Shown here in pieces: positions 17,497-26,608 of a stretch of 64,000 nt of DNA (its first letter is position 1; every line of letters starts with the position of its first letter). The DNA is from Acidobacteriota bacterium (GTDB taxonomy: Bacteria; Acidobacteriota; Holophagae; Acanthopleuribacterales; Acanthopleuribacteraceae). Made by a program: the position numbers and the translations under genes. The notes under the pieces were generated by a model. It had not been told where the DNA came from. It made no database searches and saw only the letters and a program-made list of their open reading frames with translations. The DNA lies in assembly GCA_020637335.1 (NCBI GenBank), contig JACJWC010000002.1, forward strand, positions 124,001-188,000, read 5' to 3'.

Positions 17497-20400
17497 TCAA
17501 GGTTTGGCGAATTTTCTGTATTTGCGCAGGAGCCCAAGTGCAGTTGCCATCAAAAGGGAGAGGAACAATATGAGTTTCCATTCATCCAATGTAGGCACGG
17601 TTTGAAGTTGGGTGTACAGGTCTTGTAGGGCCTCGATGTCTCCGCCCGGAATGTCCAGGAAGTAGCGTGCATCGGGGAAAAACGGAACGGATTCCGTGGT
17701 GATGCCGGGTATTAGATGAATGCCCGCCTTGGCCAGACCGGTGGTTCCATCCGATTGGATCCAATAGGCATCAACGATCACATCGCAATTGCTGTCAATG
17801 TCCAAGTAGATGGTATTGGTCGGACCGGTTACCGCGCTCAAGCCATTGAGGATCGGGATTGGTGTGACCACCACTTCATCCGAAAGGACCGATCCACAGC
17901 CATTGCTGACCAAACAGGAGTAGGTGGCGATTATGTCATCCTGAGTCAGGATGATGATTAGTGTGGTGTTGGTTTCACCGGGCAAATCTATCCCATTTCG
18001 ACGCCATTGGTAGGTTAAGGTCGGTGTGCCTGTGGCTGCGACCGTCAGGGTAAAGGGTTGGAAAGGGCAGGTGGTCAAGCCAATCGGTTGTTGGGTAATG
18101 GTTGGACCCATACAGAAACCAAAATCGGCAGTCGTATACACTTCGCCGGCAGCCAGGTTAATGGTCAAGGGCAGGTTTCCGGTGGTGACCATATATCCGC
18201 TGGGTAGGCTGGACGGGTCAATTTGAATGGTGTAGGTCCCTGTGGGTAGGTTGGTAAAACCATAAGCACCTGATCCGTCCGTGGTGGTTGTGAGTTCTCC
18301 GCCATCCGGGATGCCATTCATGTTGGCATCATTAAAGACCACGATACCCGGGAGGCCTGGCTCGCCAACATCTTGAATGCCATCGCTGTTGTAGTCGTCC
18401 CAAACAAAATCGCCAATGCTGGCGTTTTGCTGTTGGTAGCCAAAGTCGGCCGTAGTGACGAGTTGGCCCGCGGTTAGAACGACATCCAAAGGTTGGTTGG
18501 TGGTGGTTAATACAAAACCGGGCGGTAGGCTGGTCGGATCGACCAGGACGCGATACGTGCCCGCAGCCAGGTCACTGAACTGGTAGGTACCTGCTCCGTC
18601 GGTTGGGTTTGAGGGCTCGCCGCCATCCAAAGTACCGTTGAGATTGAGGTCCAGGTAGACGGTAACGCCAGCCAGTCCGGGTTCGCCGCCGTCTTGGATG
18701 CCGTCGCCATCCAGGTCATTCCAGACGAAGTCACCAATGGAGGCGTTCCGTTGTTGGTAGCCGAAATCGGCATCGTTGAAATTTTCACCTGCAGCCAGGT
18801 TCACGGTGATCGCGGACAGGCCAGAGGTCAAGACAAAGCCGGCGGGTAGGGAATTCGAGTCGATGGTCGGTAGATAAGTGCCAGATGCCAGATTGGTGAA
18901 ATCGTAGCCGCCGGAACCATTGGTGATCGTGCTGGGTTCGCCACCGTCCAGGCTGCTGTTCATGTTGAGGTCGAAGAATACGGTAATGCCAGCTAGGCCG
19001 GGTTCGCCCCCGTCCTGGATACCATCGCCATTGAGGTCGTTCCAGACAAAATCGCCAATAGAAGCATTTTGCTGTTGGTAACCGAAATCTGCGCTATTGA
19101 AGTCTTCACCAGCGGCGATGGTGACGGTCAGGGGATTCATTCCCCCGGTTAACACAAATCCCGCTGGCAGGGTGGCTGTTTCTACCGTAACAGCAAAGGT
19201 GCCAGTGGGCAAATTGGTCAGGTCGTAGGCACCAGAAGCATCAGTGGTGGCATTGGGTTCTCCGCCATCGAGCGTGCTGTTCATGTTGAGATCTAAAAAC
19301 ACCGTCACGCCTGCCAGGCCGGGTTCGCCGCCGTCCTGGATGCCGTCGCCATTGAGGTCGTTCCAGACAAAATCGCCTATGGAGGCGTCCTGTTGCTGAT
19401 AGCCGAAATCGGCATCATTAAAATCTTCGCCTGCGGCCAAGTTCACGTTGACTCCACCGGAACCCGCGATGGCCACAAAGCCGCTTGGAACGGTGCTCGC
19501 ATCAATGCGAACCAAGTAGGTACCTGCTGGGAGAGCCGTGAAATCATAGGCCCCTGAGCCATCTGTGGTCTGGCTGGGTTCGCCACCGTCCAAGGTGTCA
19601 TTGCTGTTGAGATCGAAATAAACCACGATGCCAACAAGACCCGGTTCGCCCACGTCCTGAACGCCATCGCCATTCAGGTCGTTCCAGACAAAATCGCCGA
19701 TGGAAGCATTTTGCTGTTGGTAACCGAAATCGGCACTGTTGTAATCCTCACCGGCCGCCAAGTTTACGGTTATGGCGGCTAGGCCAGTGGTTAGGAAAAA
19801 GCCAGTTGGTAATGTGGTGGTGTCTACCGTTGCTACATAGGTTCCGGCAGGCAGATTGTTAAAATCATAGGCGCCAGCACCATCGGTGATCGTACTGGGT
19901 TCGCCGCCGTCCAGGCTGCCATTGGTGTTGAGGTCCAAGAAAACGGTGATGCTGGCCAAGCCCGGTTCGCCTGGATCTTGAACGCCATCGCCATTGAGAT
20001 CGTTCCAAACAAAATCGCCGATGGAAGCATCTTGTTGTTGGTAGCCAAAATCGGCATCGTTATAGTCTTCGCCTGAAGCAAGGGTTACCGAAACGGGATT
20101 GTTGCCTCCGGTTAAAACAAACCCAAGTGGCACGGTTGCGCCATCGATGGTGGCGGAATACGTGCCTGTCGCGAGGTTGGTGATGTCATAGGAGCCGGCT
20201 GCGTCGGTGGTGGCACTGGGTTCACCGCCATCCAGCATGCCATTTGTGTTCAGATCGAGAAAGACAGTTACGCCTGCCAGGCCGGGTTCGCCGCCGTTCT
20301 GAACGCCATCGCCATTGAGATCGTTCCAGACGAAATCGCCAATGGTTGCATCCTGTTGTTGCAGACCAAAGTCGGCATTGTTGAAATCCTCTCCGGCAGC

Positions 20401-23400
20401 CAAGTTTACGGTAATTCCACCGTTCCCTGCGGTCACACCAAATCCGGTCGGAATCGTGGATGGATCCAATTGGACTGAGTAGGTGCCGGCGGGCAGATTG
20501 GTGAAATCGTAGGCACCCGAACCGTCACTGGTCATGGTGGGCTCGCCGCCGTCCAAGACGCCATTGGTGTTGAGATCGAAGAAGACAGTTACACCGGAAA
20601 TACCGGGTTCGCCGCCGTCCTGGACACCATCGCCATTGAGATCGTTCCAGACAAAATCACCGATCGAGGCATCTTGTTGCTGATAGCCAAAATCGGCGTT
20701 GTTGTAATCTTCCCCAGCAGCCAGATTGACGACGATCGGGTGGAGGGTTACGGCTACAAATCCGCTAGGGACTGTGCCAGCGTCAATCTCAAGAGTGTAG
20801 GTCCCGATGGGTAAATTAGTGAAGTCGTAGGCACCCATCGCATTGGTGTTGGTGTTGGGTTCGCCGCCATCCAAGCTGCCATTGCTGTTCAGATCGATGA
20901 ATACCGTTATGCCGGACAAACCGGGTTCGCCACCGTCCTGGACACCATCGCCGTCCAAATCGTTCCAGACGAAATCTCCGATGGAGGCGTTTTGTTGTTG
21001 GAAGCCGAAATCGGCGGTGGAAAAGACCTCTCCACTGAAGAGCGTGTGATTGAGCGGATTGACGCCACCGGTCAGGACGAATCCGCTGGGCACGGAGCTC
21101 GTCAACACGCGAATGGTGTAATTTCCGGCCGCCAGGTTGGTGAACAGGTAAAGGCCTGAGGCATCGGTGACATCGCTGGGTTCACCGCCGTCCAACATAC
21201 CATTGCTGTTTAGATCGAGGAAAACAGTGACGCCGGAAATGCCGGGTTCGCCGCCATCTTGAACGCCGTCACCGTCCAGATCGTTCCAGACAAAATCGCC
21301 GATATCGCCCTGCAGAACAATTGGGGTTGAGTCGTTTTCACCCGCTTCATTGGGGTTTCCATCGCCATCGGGGTCCGGGTCTGTTCCATTATCTGAAAGA
21401 TCAACCGTCATGGTTGAGTCGGGCGATATGGCTGTTGCAGTGACCTGATTGTTATAAATCCCCAAGCCGAAGCCCTGATCTGTCACCGTTGTGACTTGGA
21501 CGACCATGCGAATCTGTGCGGTGGCGCCCAGGTTCAACGTGCTGGCAGAAGCCAGGATAAAGGGTGTGCCAGACCCGTTATAGGCACCATTCAGCACCAG
21601 GGTTCCCGGGTCGACCATTAGGCTGGGCGCGCTCGTGATGGCATAATTTCCCGCGCCCAAAAGGGCATCGAGGTCTTCCGTAATGGACACATTATTCAAG
21701 GTGACATTGCTGAAAGATTCCAGATAGAAGTTCAAGGTTACGGTTCTTCCGCTAACCGATGCTGTTTTGGCCACACCAATGACAGGCAGCTGTGGCATGA
21801 CAAAGACAGTCGGATCATCTTCGCCAGCATCTGTCGGATCGCCATTGCCGTTGGGGTCGGGATCTGTGCCTGAATCGGAAAGATCCGTGAGAACACTCAT
21901 GCCCAGCTCACCGCTGACGGTGACCTGATTGGAATAGACACCTAACCCTGAGCCCTGGTCTACCAAGTTGTTCACGGTGACGATAATCTGGACTTGTTCA
22001 AAAATGCCCGCATCAATGCTTCCGCTGACCAAAGCGGTGTCGCCTGTGCCATTAAAACTGGTGTTAACAGCGAGACTGCGCGGGCTGCCGATTAAAGTGG
22101 GGCCTTGGGTCAAGACCCAATTGCCCGCGCCAAAAAGGGCATTGAGGTCCTCATCCACTTGGATATTGTTCAGGGTTTGGGTGCCCAGGTTCTCAATAAA
22201 AAAGTCAAAAGTCACCTGACGTCCAGAGACCTGAGCGCGTTTGGCAATACCTAGCGCTTCTGTGCCCATGATTGAGAAGGTGGCGGGATCACTTTCGCCC
22301 GCATCACATGGATTGCCGTTGCCGTTAGGATCGGGATCGCTTCCCACATCACTTAAGTCTGCCCCCAAAGTAGCGGTCGGTCCATTGGCATAAGCGATGG
22401 CCTGGTTTTGATAATTGCCGAAGCCAAAGCCCACGTCGGCCAAGTTGGTGACGTCCACGACCAGCTGAATGGCGGCTGTGGCACCAGCCGAAAAGGTTCC
22501 GGACTGTATCAGTTCACTATCGGAACTGCCATCGAAAGCAGGATTAAGGACCAAGCTTCCTGGGTCATTGGTGAAGAAGGGTGGGGTAGTTACAGTGTAA
22601 TTTCCCGCACCAAAAACATCGCTTAACCGGTCGATAACGGAGACGTTGCTCAAGGTCGCATTGCCCAGGTTTTCCAGGTAGAGGTCGAAAGTGACCTGAT
22701 TGCCCGAGACCATGGTGGTTTTAGCCACACCAAAGGTGGGTTCTTCGCCGATAACTACCCTGTTGCTATCATTTTCGCCCGCTTCATTGGGGTTGCCGTT
22801 AAAGTTGGGGTCGCTCAATACGCCAGCATCGCTCGTATCAGGCGTGGTTAACCCATTGGGCAGGGTGCCATCGGCCGTAAAGGACGTGATGTAGACACCA
22901 AACCCATTGCCCTGATTGGTTACATTGGTAACGTTAACTACAATACGGACCTTGGTAAATTCACCTTTATTGAGCACGCCATTAAAAACCAAATTTGGTG
23001 AGAACAGGCCATCGTAAGAGGTGTTGAGACCAATGTTATTAGCGCCTTCCAAAACGGTGGTGCTGGAGATGTTGAAATTACCAAACCCAAATGTACTTAG
23101 AAGGCTAGCGCTCATGGCTATGCCCGAGATCGTGTAGTCGGACAAGTTGTCAAACAGAACGTCATAGGTGATCTGGGTACCTTGAACAACAGTATTAACC
23201 GCAATTCCGAGATGGGTTTTGCCCAAAGCAAGAAGGGTGGGATCATTCTCATTTGCATTGGTGGGGTCTCCATTTCCGTTTGGGTCAGGGTCGCTACCCG
23301 AATCGGAAAAGTCGCTTGTTCCCAAACCGTTACTGTCCATGCCCGTGACCTGTGCTTGCAAGGAGTACAGGCCATTCCCGTTACCCAAAGGATAGGTAAG

Positions 23401-26211
23401 GTTCATGACCGAAAGATCCACAACCAATACAGCTATTGCACCATTGTTCAAGCTTGAACTACCGGGCACCAATAAGTCTGTTTGCGAAGCGCCATTAAAA
23501 CTCGGATTGAGCATAAGCGTGCCTGGATCGGTGGTGAGATTGCGGCTGTTGACGGTGTACTTACCAGCCCCAAAAATGGCGTCCAAATTCATGAGCAGGC
23601 TCAAGTTTTGGTGGGTACCTGGCCCCAAATTTTCGAGATAAAAGGTTAAGGTAGCATCAAACCCGTTACTGGTGGCCGTAAGTGCGGCACCGACAACCGA
23701 GTTGAACGTAACCGTAAAACTGGTGGGATCATTCTCATTCGTTTCATTGGGGTTGCCATCACCATCTGGATCAGGATCGGTTCCCGCATCTGAAAGGTCA
23801 AAAACAGGGTTGCCGCTTGGGGTCAAATATTCTATTAACGCTTGGTTTTGATAAACACCCAACTGGAAGGAAGGTCCGGGTGTCAGGGTCTGGACGGTGA
23901 CGGTCATCTGAATTTGAGCGGTATCCATGCCCCCGAGACTGCTGCCGGGTGCCAAAAGCTCCATGTCGCTAGTGCCATCAAATGAGGGATTCAAGGTGAG
24001 TGTTCCCGGATCGTCGACGAGAAAAGGTGGAGTGGAAATGAAATAATTTCCAGCCCCAAAAACGCCATCCAGATCGTCACTGAGACTGACCAAATTGAGG
24101 CTGAGTGAGCTAAAACTTTCCAGGTACAAATCAAAAGTTACTTGGTTACCGACCACATTTGCGGTTTTTGCAACGCCAATATTGCTGCCCAGAGAAAACA
24201 AAGTGGGATCATTCTCGCCCGCTTCAGTTGGGTCGCCATTGTCGTTGGGATCGGGGTTATTGCCGCTATGAGATAAATCGCTAACTGGACTTAAGGATGG
24301 GGATTGGGCCACAGCGCTTACCTGATTGGAATAATTTCCGAGACCCAAACCTTGATCGGTTAAGGTGATGGCCATGACTTCAACCTGGAACTCCACGATT
24401 TCGCCGGGCGGTAGACTGGAACCTGCGCCGATCATTTCCTGATTACAACTGCCGTTAAAACCGCTATTTAAACTAACGGTTGCAGGGCTGCTCAACAGGA
24501 ATTGGCTACCTACGCCGAAATTGCCTGCTCCAAAAACCAAATCTAGGTCGTCGGGTGCACTGAGATTAAACAGGGTCACGTTGCCAAAATTTTGGATCAA
24601 ATAATTGAAAGTGATCAGGATTCCCGTATTGGTACTGTTAGCACAATTGCGGCGAACACCTTTGGTTGTGGTTCCTACAACCGTAACGCTTTTGGAGATA
24701 CCAATCAGTGGATATTCTGCAATGGTAAAAGCGGTAGGATCGTTTTCACCCAATTCGTTGGCCACGCTATCCCCATCGGGATCTGGATCGGTTCCGTCAT
24801 CCGAAAAGTCAAAACACAGGCCACCTGCTGGGGCTTGAGCCACGATTTGGGCATTGTTAAAGTAATTGCCAACTCCCAGTCCTTGGTCAGAAATGGAGGT
24901 TACCTTAACCGTTACCTGGACTTGGGCCGTTTGGCCAAGGCTTAAGGTTGATGGGTCGAGCAAGTGAGTATCGCCTAAACCATCATAACTGGGGTTGATC
25001 ACTACTGATCCGGCTATTAATTGGGGTGGCGCGACGAGCGCAAAGGTATCCGTGCCGAAGGTTGTTGACAGGTCATCGATCAAGTCGATTTGGGTTAGGT
25101 TGGTGTTGCCCAGGTTTTCCAGATAAAAATCAAATGTTACGGTTGAATCGCTAAATACGGTTGCAAATTTGGCTAAACCTATGGCGGGTTCTTCGCCAAT
25201 GGTGAAAACGGTAGGGTCATCTTCGCCCGGGTCCCCAGCCAGACCATTGCCATTGGGATCGGGATCAAACCCGTTATCGGACAGGTCACTCGTTTGCGCT
25301 TTTTGGTTTACGGGATCTTCCATAAACGGTGTGGGCACACTGGTCCCGGAAATCAGAACTTGATTGCTGTAAACCCCTAAACCCATGCCCTGGTCCGTCA
25401 CATTGGTAACATTCACAACCAGTTGAATTTGCGCACTGGTGCCGATTGCCAAACTGCTGATCCCTAAGATGTTGAGGTCTGAAGAACCGTCAAATGAGCC
25501 GTTGGGACTGATGCCCATTGGCCCATTGACCAGGCTTGGCGTGCTGATTACTGCGTAATTTCCCGCGCCAAAGACGGCATCCAGATCGTCGGGAAGTGTG
25601 AGGTTATTCAAGTCGCGGTTACCCAGGTTCTCAATGAAATAATCAAAGGTGACTTGGGATCCACTCAGTGTTGCGCTCTTGGCGATCCCGATTCTTGGGT
25701 CGGCTCCAAAATCAATGGGGGTTGGACCGCTCTCAATAGGGTCATTATCGCCATTGGGGTCGGGATTGGTGCCGTCCACTGAATCGTCTGTTCCAGACTC
25801 GTTTGAAAAACAGGAGGCGGTATTGTAGAAAATCGGTCCGCCTGAAAGGTCGTCCAATTCGACAACTACCCGAATTTGGGCGGTTTGTAGGCCGGCCAAC
25901 GTACCCGAACTAATGAGTTGGGTGTCGGCTGCGCCATTAAATCCAGCATTCAGCGTGATGGTTCCGGGGTTCTGAACAAAGCTTGGAGCAGATGCAATGC
26001 TAAAGGTGCCTGCACCAAAGGTGGCATTTAAGTCGTCGGTCAGGCTGAGCCCGGTCAAGGTTCCGACATCAAAATTCTCCAGGTAAAAGTCCAATTGGAC
26101 CTGGCGTCCCTGAATTTCTGCGTTTTTGGCCACGCCTAAGGTGTTCACCCCTGCCCAACCGGATGCGATACAAATCCATCCGAACAGGATCAGCCTACAT
26201 TGATTCCGCAT
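17497..26211 (-). CDS. Giant repeat surface protein: 10 DUF11-like + 10 SdrD-B repeats, Ig-like domain, IPTL-CTERM tail
   Basis: 2,904 residues. A signal peptide (1-25) is followed by ten repeats of about 150-165 residues (about 25-1630). Each starts like 'IGVAKTASVSG', has 'DLDALFGAGNY' and ends in an acidic 'DPDPNGNGDP' calcium-binding-type linker. Ten SdrD-B/Cna-B-like repeats of about 107 residues (about 1632-2700) follow, each starting 'IGDFVWNDLNGDG' and containing 'DLNTNGMLDGGEP'. An Ig-like domain comes next (about 2700-2795), then a C-terminal sorting tail: 'VPTLDEW', a hydrophobic helix and a basic 'RKYRKF' end, the IPTL-CTERM pattern. The start at 26211 is chosen for its signal peptide and GAGGG site; the open frame continues 37 codons further upstream. 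Likely a large calcium-stiffened adhesin or stalk exposed on the cell surface. Confidence 0.88.
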   Translation of the reverse strand: MRNQCRLILFGWICIASGWAGVNTLGVAKNAEIQGRQVQLDFYLENFDVGTLTGLSLTDDLNATFGAGTFSIASAPSFVQNPGTITLNAGFNGAADTQLISSGTLAGLQTAQIRVVVELDDLSGGPIFYNTASCFSNESGTDDSVDGTNPDPNGDNDPIESGPTPIDFGADPRIGIAKSATLSGSQVTFDYFIENLGNRDLNNLTLPDDLDAVFGAGNYAVISTPSLVNGPMGISPNGSFDGSSDLNILGISSLAIGTSAQIQLVVNVTNVTDQGMGLGVYSNQVLISGTSVPTPFMEDPVNQKAQTSDLSDNGFDPDPNGNGLAGDPGEDDPTVFTIGEEPAIGLAKFATVFSDSTVTFDFYLENLGNTNLTQIDLIDDLSTTFGTDTFALVAPPQLIAGSVVINPSYDGLGDTHLLDPSTLSLGQTAQVQVTVKVTSISDQGLGVGNYFNNAQIVAQAPAGGLCFDFSDDGTDPDPDGDSVANELGENDPTAFTIAEYPLIGISKSVTVVGTTTKGVRRNCANSTNTGILITFNYLIQNFGNVTLFNLSAPDDLDLVFGAGNFGVGSQFLLSSPATVSLNSGFNGSCNQEMIGAGSSLPPGEIVEFQVEVMAITLTDQGLGLGNYSNQVSAVAQSPSLSPVSDLSHSGNNPDPNDNGDPTEAGENDPTLFSLGSNIGVAKTANVVGNQVTFDLYLESFSSLSLNLVSLSDDLDGVFGAGNYFISTPPFLVDDPGTLTLNPSFDGTSDMELLAPGSSLGGMDTAQIQMTVTVQTLTPGPSFQLGVYQNQALIEYLTPSGNPVFDLSDAGTDPDPDGDGNPNETNENDPTSFTVTFNSVVGAALTATSNGFDATLTFYLENLGPGTHQNLSLLMNLDAIFGAGKYTVNSRNLTTDPGTLMLNPSFNGASQTDLLVPGSSSLNNGAIAVLVVDLSVMNLTYPLGNGNGLYSLQAQVTGMDSNGLGTSDFSDSGSDPDPNGNGDPTNANENDPTLLALGKTHLGIAVNTVVQGTQITYDVLFDNLSDYTISGIAMSASLLSTFGFGNFNISSTTVLEGANNIGLNTSYDGLFSPNLVFNGVLNKGEFTKVRIVVNVTNVTNQGNGFGVYITSFTADGTLPNGLTTPDTSDAGVLSDPNFNGNPNEAGENDSNRVVIGEEPTFGVAKTTMVSGNQVTFDLYLENLGNATLSNVSVIDRLSDVFGAGNYTVTTPPFFTNDPGSLVLNPAFDGSSDSELIQSGTFSAGATAAIQLVVDVTNLADVGFGFGNYQNQAIAYANGPTATLGADLSDVGSDPDPNGNGNPCDAGESDPATFSIMGTEALGIAKRAQVSGRQVTFDFFIENLGTQTLNNIQVDEDLNALFGAGNWVLTQGPTLIGSPRSLAVNTSFNGTGDTALVSGSIDAGIFEQVQIIVTVNNLVDQGSGLGVYSNQVTVSGELGMSVLTDLSDSGTDPDPNGNGDPTDAGEDDPTVFVMPQLPVIGVAKTASVSGRTVTLNFYLESFSNVTLNNVSITEDLDALLGAGNYAITSAPSLMVDPGTLVLNGAYNGSGTPFILASASTLNLGATAQIRMVVQVTTVTDQGFGLGIYNNQVTATAISPDSTMTVDLSDNGTDPDPDGDGNPNEAGENDSTPIVLQGDIGDFVWNDLDGDGVQDGGEPGISGVTVFLDLNSNGMLDGGEPSDVTDASGLYLFTNLAAGNYTIRVLTSSVPSGFVLTGGVNPLNHTLFSGEVFSTADFGFQQQNASIGDFVWNDLDGDGVQDGGEPGLSGITVFIDLNSNGSLDGGEPNTNTNAMGAYDFTNLPIGTYTLEIDAGTVPSGFVAVTLHPIVVNLAAGEDYNNADFGYQQQDASIGDFVWNDLNGDGVQDGGEPGISGVTVFFDLNTNGVLDGGEPTMTSDGSGAYDFTNLPAGTYSVQLDPSTIPTGFGVTAGNGGITVNLAAGEDFNNADFGLQQQDATIGDFVWNDLNGDGVQNGGEPGLAGVTVFLDLNTNGMLDGGEPSATTDAAGSYDITNLATGTYSATIDGATVPLGFVLTGGNNPVSVTLASGEDYNDADFGYQQQDASIGDFVWNDLNGDGVQDPGEPGLASITVFLDLNTNGSLDGGEPSTITDGAGAYDFNNLPAGTYVATVDTTTLPTGFFLTTGLAAITVNLAAGEDYNSADFGYQQQNASIGDFVWNDLNGDGVQDVGEPGLVGIVVYFDLNSNDTLDGGEPSQTTDGSGAYDFTALPAGTYLVRIDASTVPSGFVAIAGSGGVNVNLAAGEDFNDADFGYQQQDASIGDFVWNDLNGDGIQDGGEPGLAGVTVFLDLNMNSTLDGGEPNATTDASGAYDLTNLPTGTFAVTVETATLPAGFVLTGGMNPLTVTIAAGEDFNSADFGYQQQNASIGDFVWNDLNGDGIQDGGEPGLAGITVFFDLNMNSSLDGGEPSTITNGSGGYDFTNLASGTYLPTIDSNSLPAGFVLTSGLSAITVNLAAGENFNDADFGYQQRNASIGDFVWNDLDGDGIQDGGEPGLAGVTVYLDLNLNGTLDGGEPSNPTDGAGTYQFSDLAAGTYRVLVDPTSLPPGFVLTTTNQPLDVVLTAGQLVTTADFGYQQQNASIGDFVWDDYNSDGIQDVGEPGLPGIVVFNDANMNGIPDGGELTTTTDGSGAYGFTNLPTGTYTIQIDPSSLPSGYMVTTGNLPLTINLAAGEVYTTADFGFCMGPTITQQPIGLTTCPFQPFTLTVAATGTPTLTYQWRRNGIDLPGETNTTLIIILTQDDIIATYSCLVSNGCGSVLSDEVVVTPIPILNGLSAVTGPTNTIYLDIDSNCDVIVDAYWIQSDGTTGLAKAGIHLIPGITTESVPFFPDARYFLDIPGGDIEALQDLYTQLQTVPTLDEWKLILFLSLLMATALGLLRKYRKFAKP
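18110..21306 (-). repeat. Ten tandem SdrD-B-coding repeats of about 315-324 bp
   Basis: The motif encoding 'IGDFVWND' recurs about every 315-324 bp, at roughly 18409, 18733, 19057, 19381, 19702, 20026, 20341, 20665, 20980 and 21304. The repeats stay in frame, and neighbouring copies are alike enough for recombination or copy-number change. Confidence 0.9.
21320..26150 (-). repeat. Ten tandem DUF11-like-coding repeats of about 450-500 bp
   Basis: Ten diverged units in the giant gene each encode a beta-sandwich-like module plus an acidic linker. Divergence is clearly greater than in the SdrD-B block, suggesting an older array. The fourth unit carries a Cys-containing insertion ('GVRRNCANSTNTG'). 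Confidence 0.8.
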
Positions 26212-26581
26212 ACAAAAACCCTCACTCCGAAAACTTTTCAAAGATCGATTTCGACCAAAGCGATTGGATAGGGCGTAAATATCGGCTGAAATCGAATCTG
26301 CGTGATAAAAATCGGGGTTCAATTCTAACTCGAATCTCAGTGACTGGGATCACAGATTCGCCTTGAGATTTTTGCCACCCCAATGCAGCCAAAAAAAGGA
26401 GAGAAACCATGGCAGTTTTTTCTAGCGCCTGATGTTCATAGTTATCGGCACCATTTTTCGCTTTTGTGTTTATTCGCTTGGCGATTCGGGACTGCTTGAA
26501 TGGCGGATGACAATGGTCTGCCCATTTCGGCACGCAAAACGCTTGGCCAAGGGTTTTGGTTTCCTTTTCGGCCCAAAAGAA

Positions 26582-26602
26582 AGGGCCCTGGATCAGGGCC
26601 CT
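26582..26602 (-). terminator. Terminator of the first IPTL-CTERM paralogue
   Basis: AGGGCCCT repeated on either side of GGATC forms an 8-bp stem, followed on the minus strand by TTCTTTTGG. It is nearly identical to the terminator of the paralogue at 29655-29675. The region 26212-26581 upstream of the giant gene shows no other supported feature. Confidence 0.8.
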
Positions 26603-26608
26603 CGATGG

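Noticed and set aside
18110..21306. Regularly spaced repeats that might suggest a CRISPR or satellite
   Set aside because: They are in-frame protein repeats of about 320 bp encoding SdrD-B domains; unit length and coding continuity exclude CRISPR.
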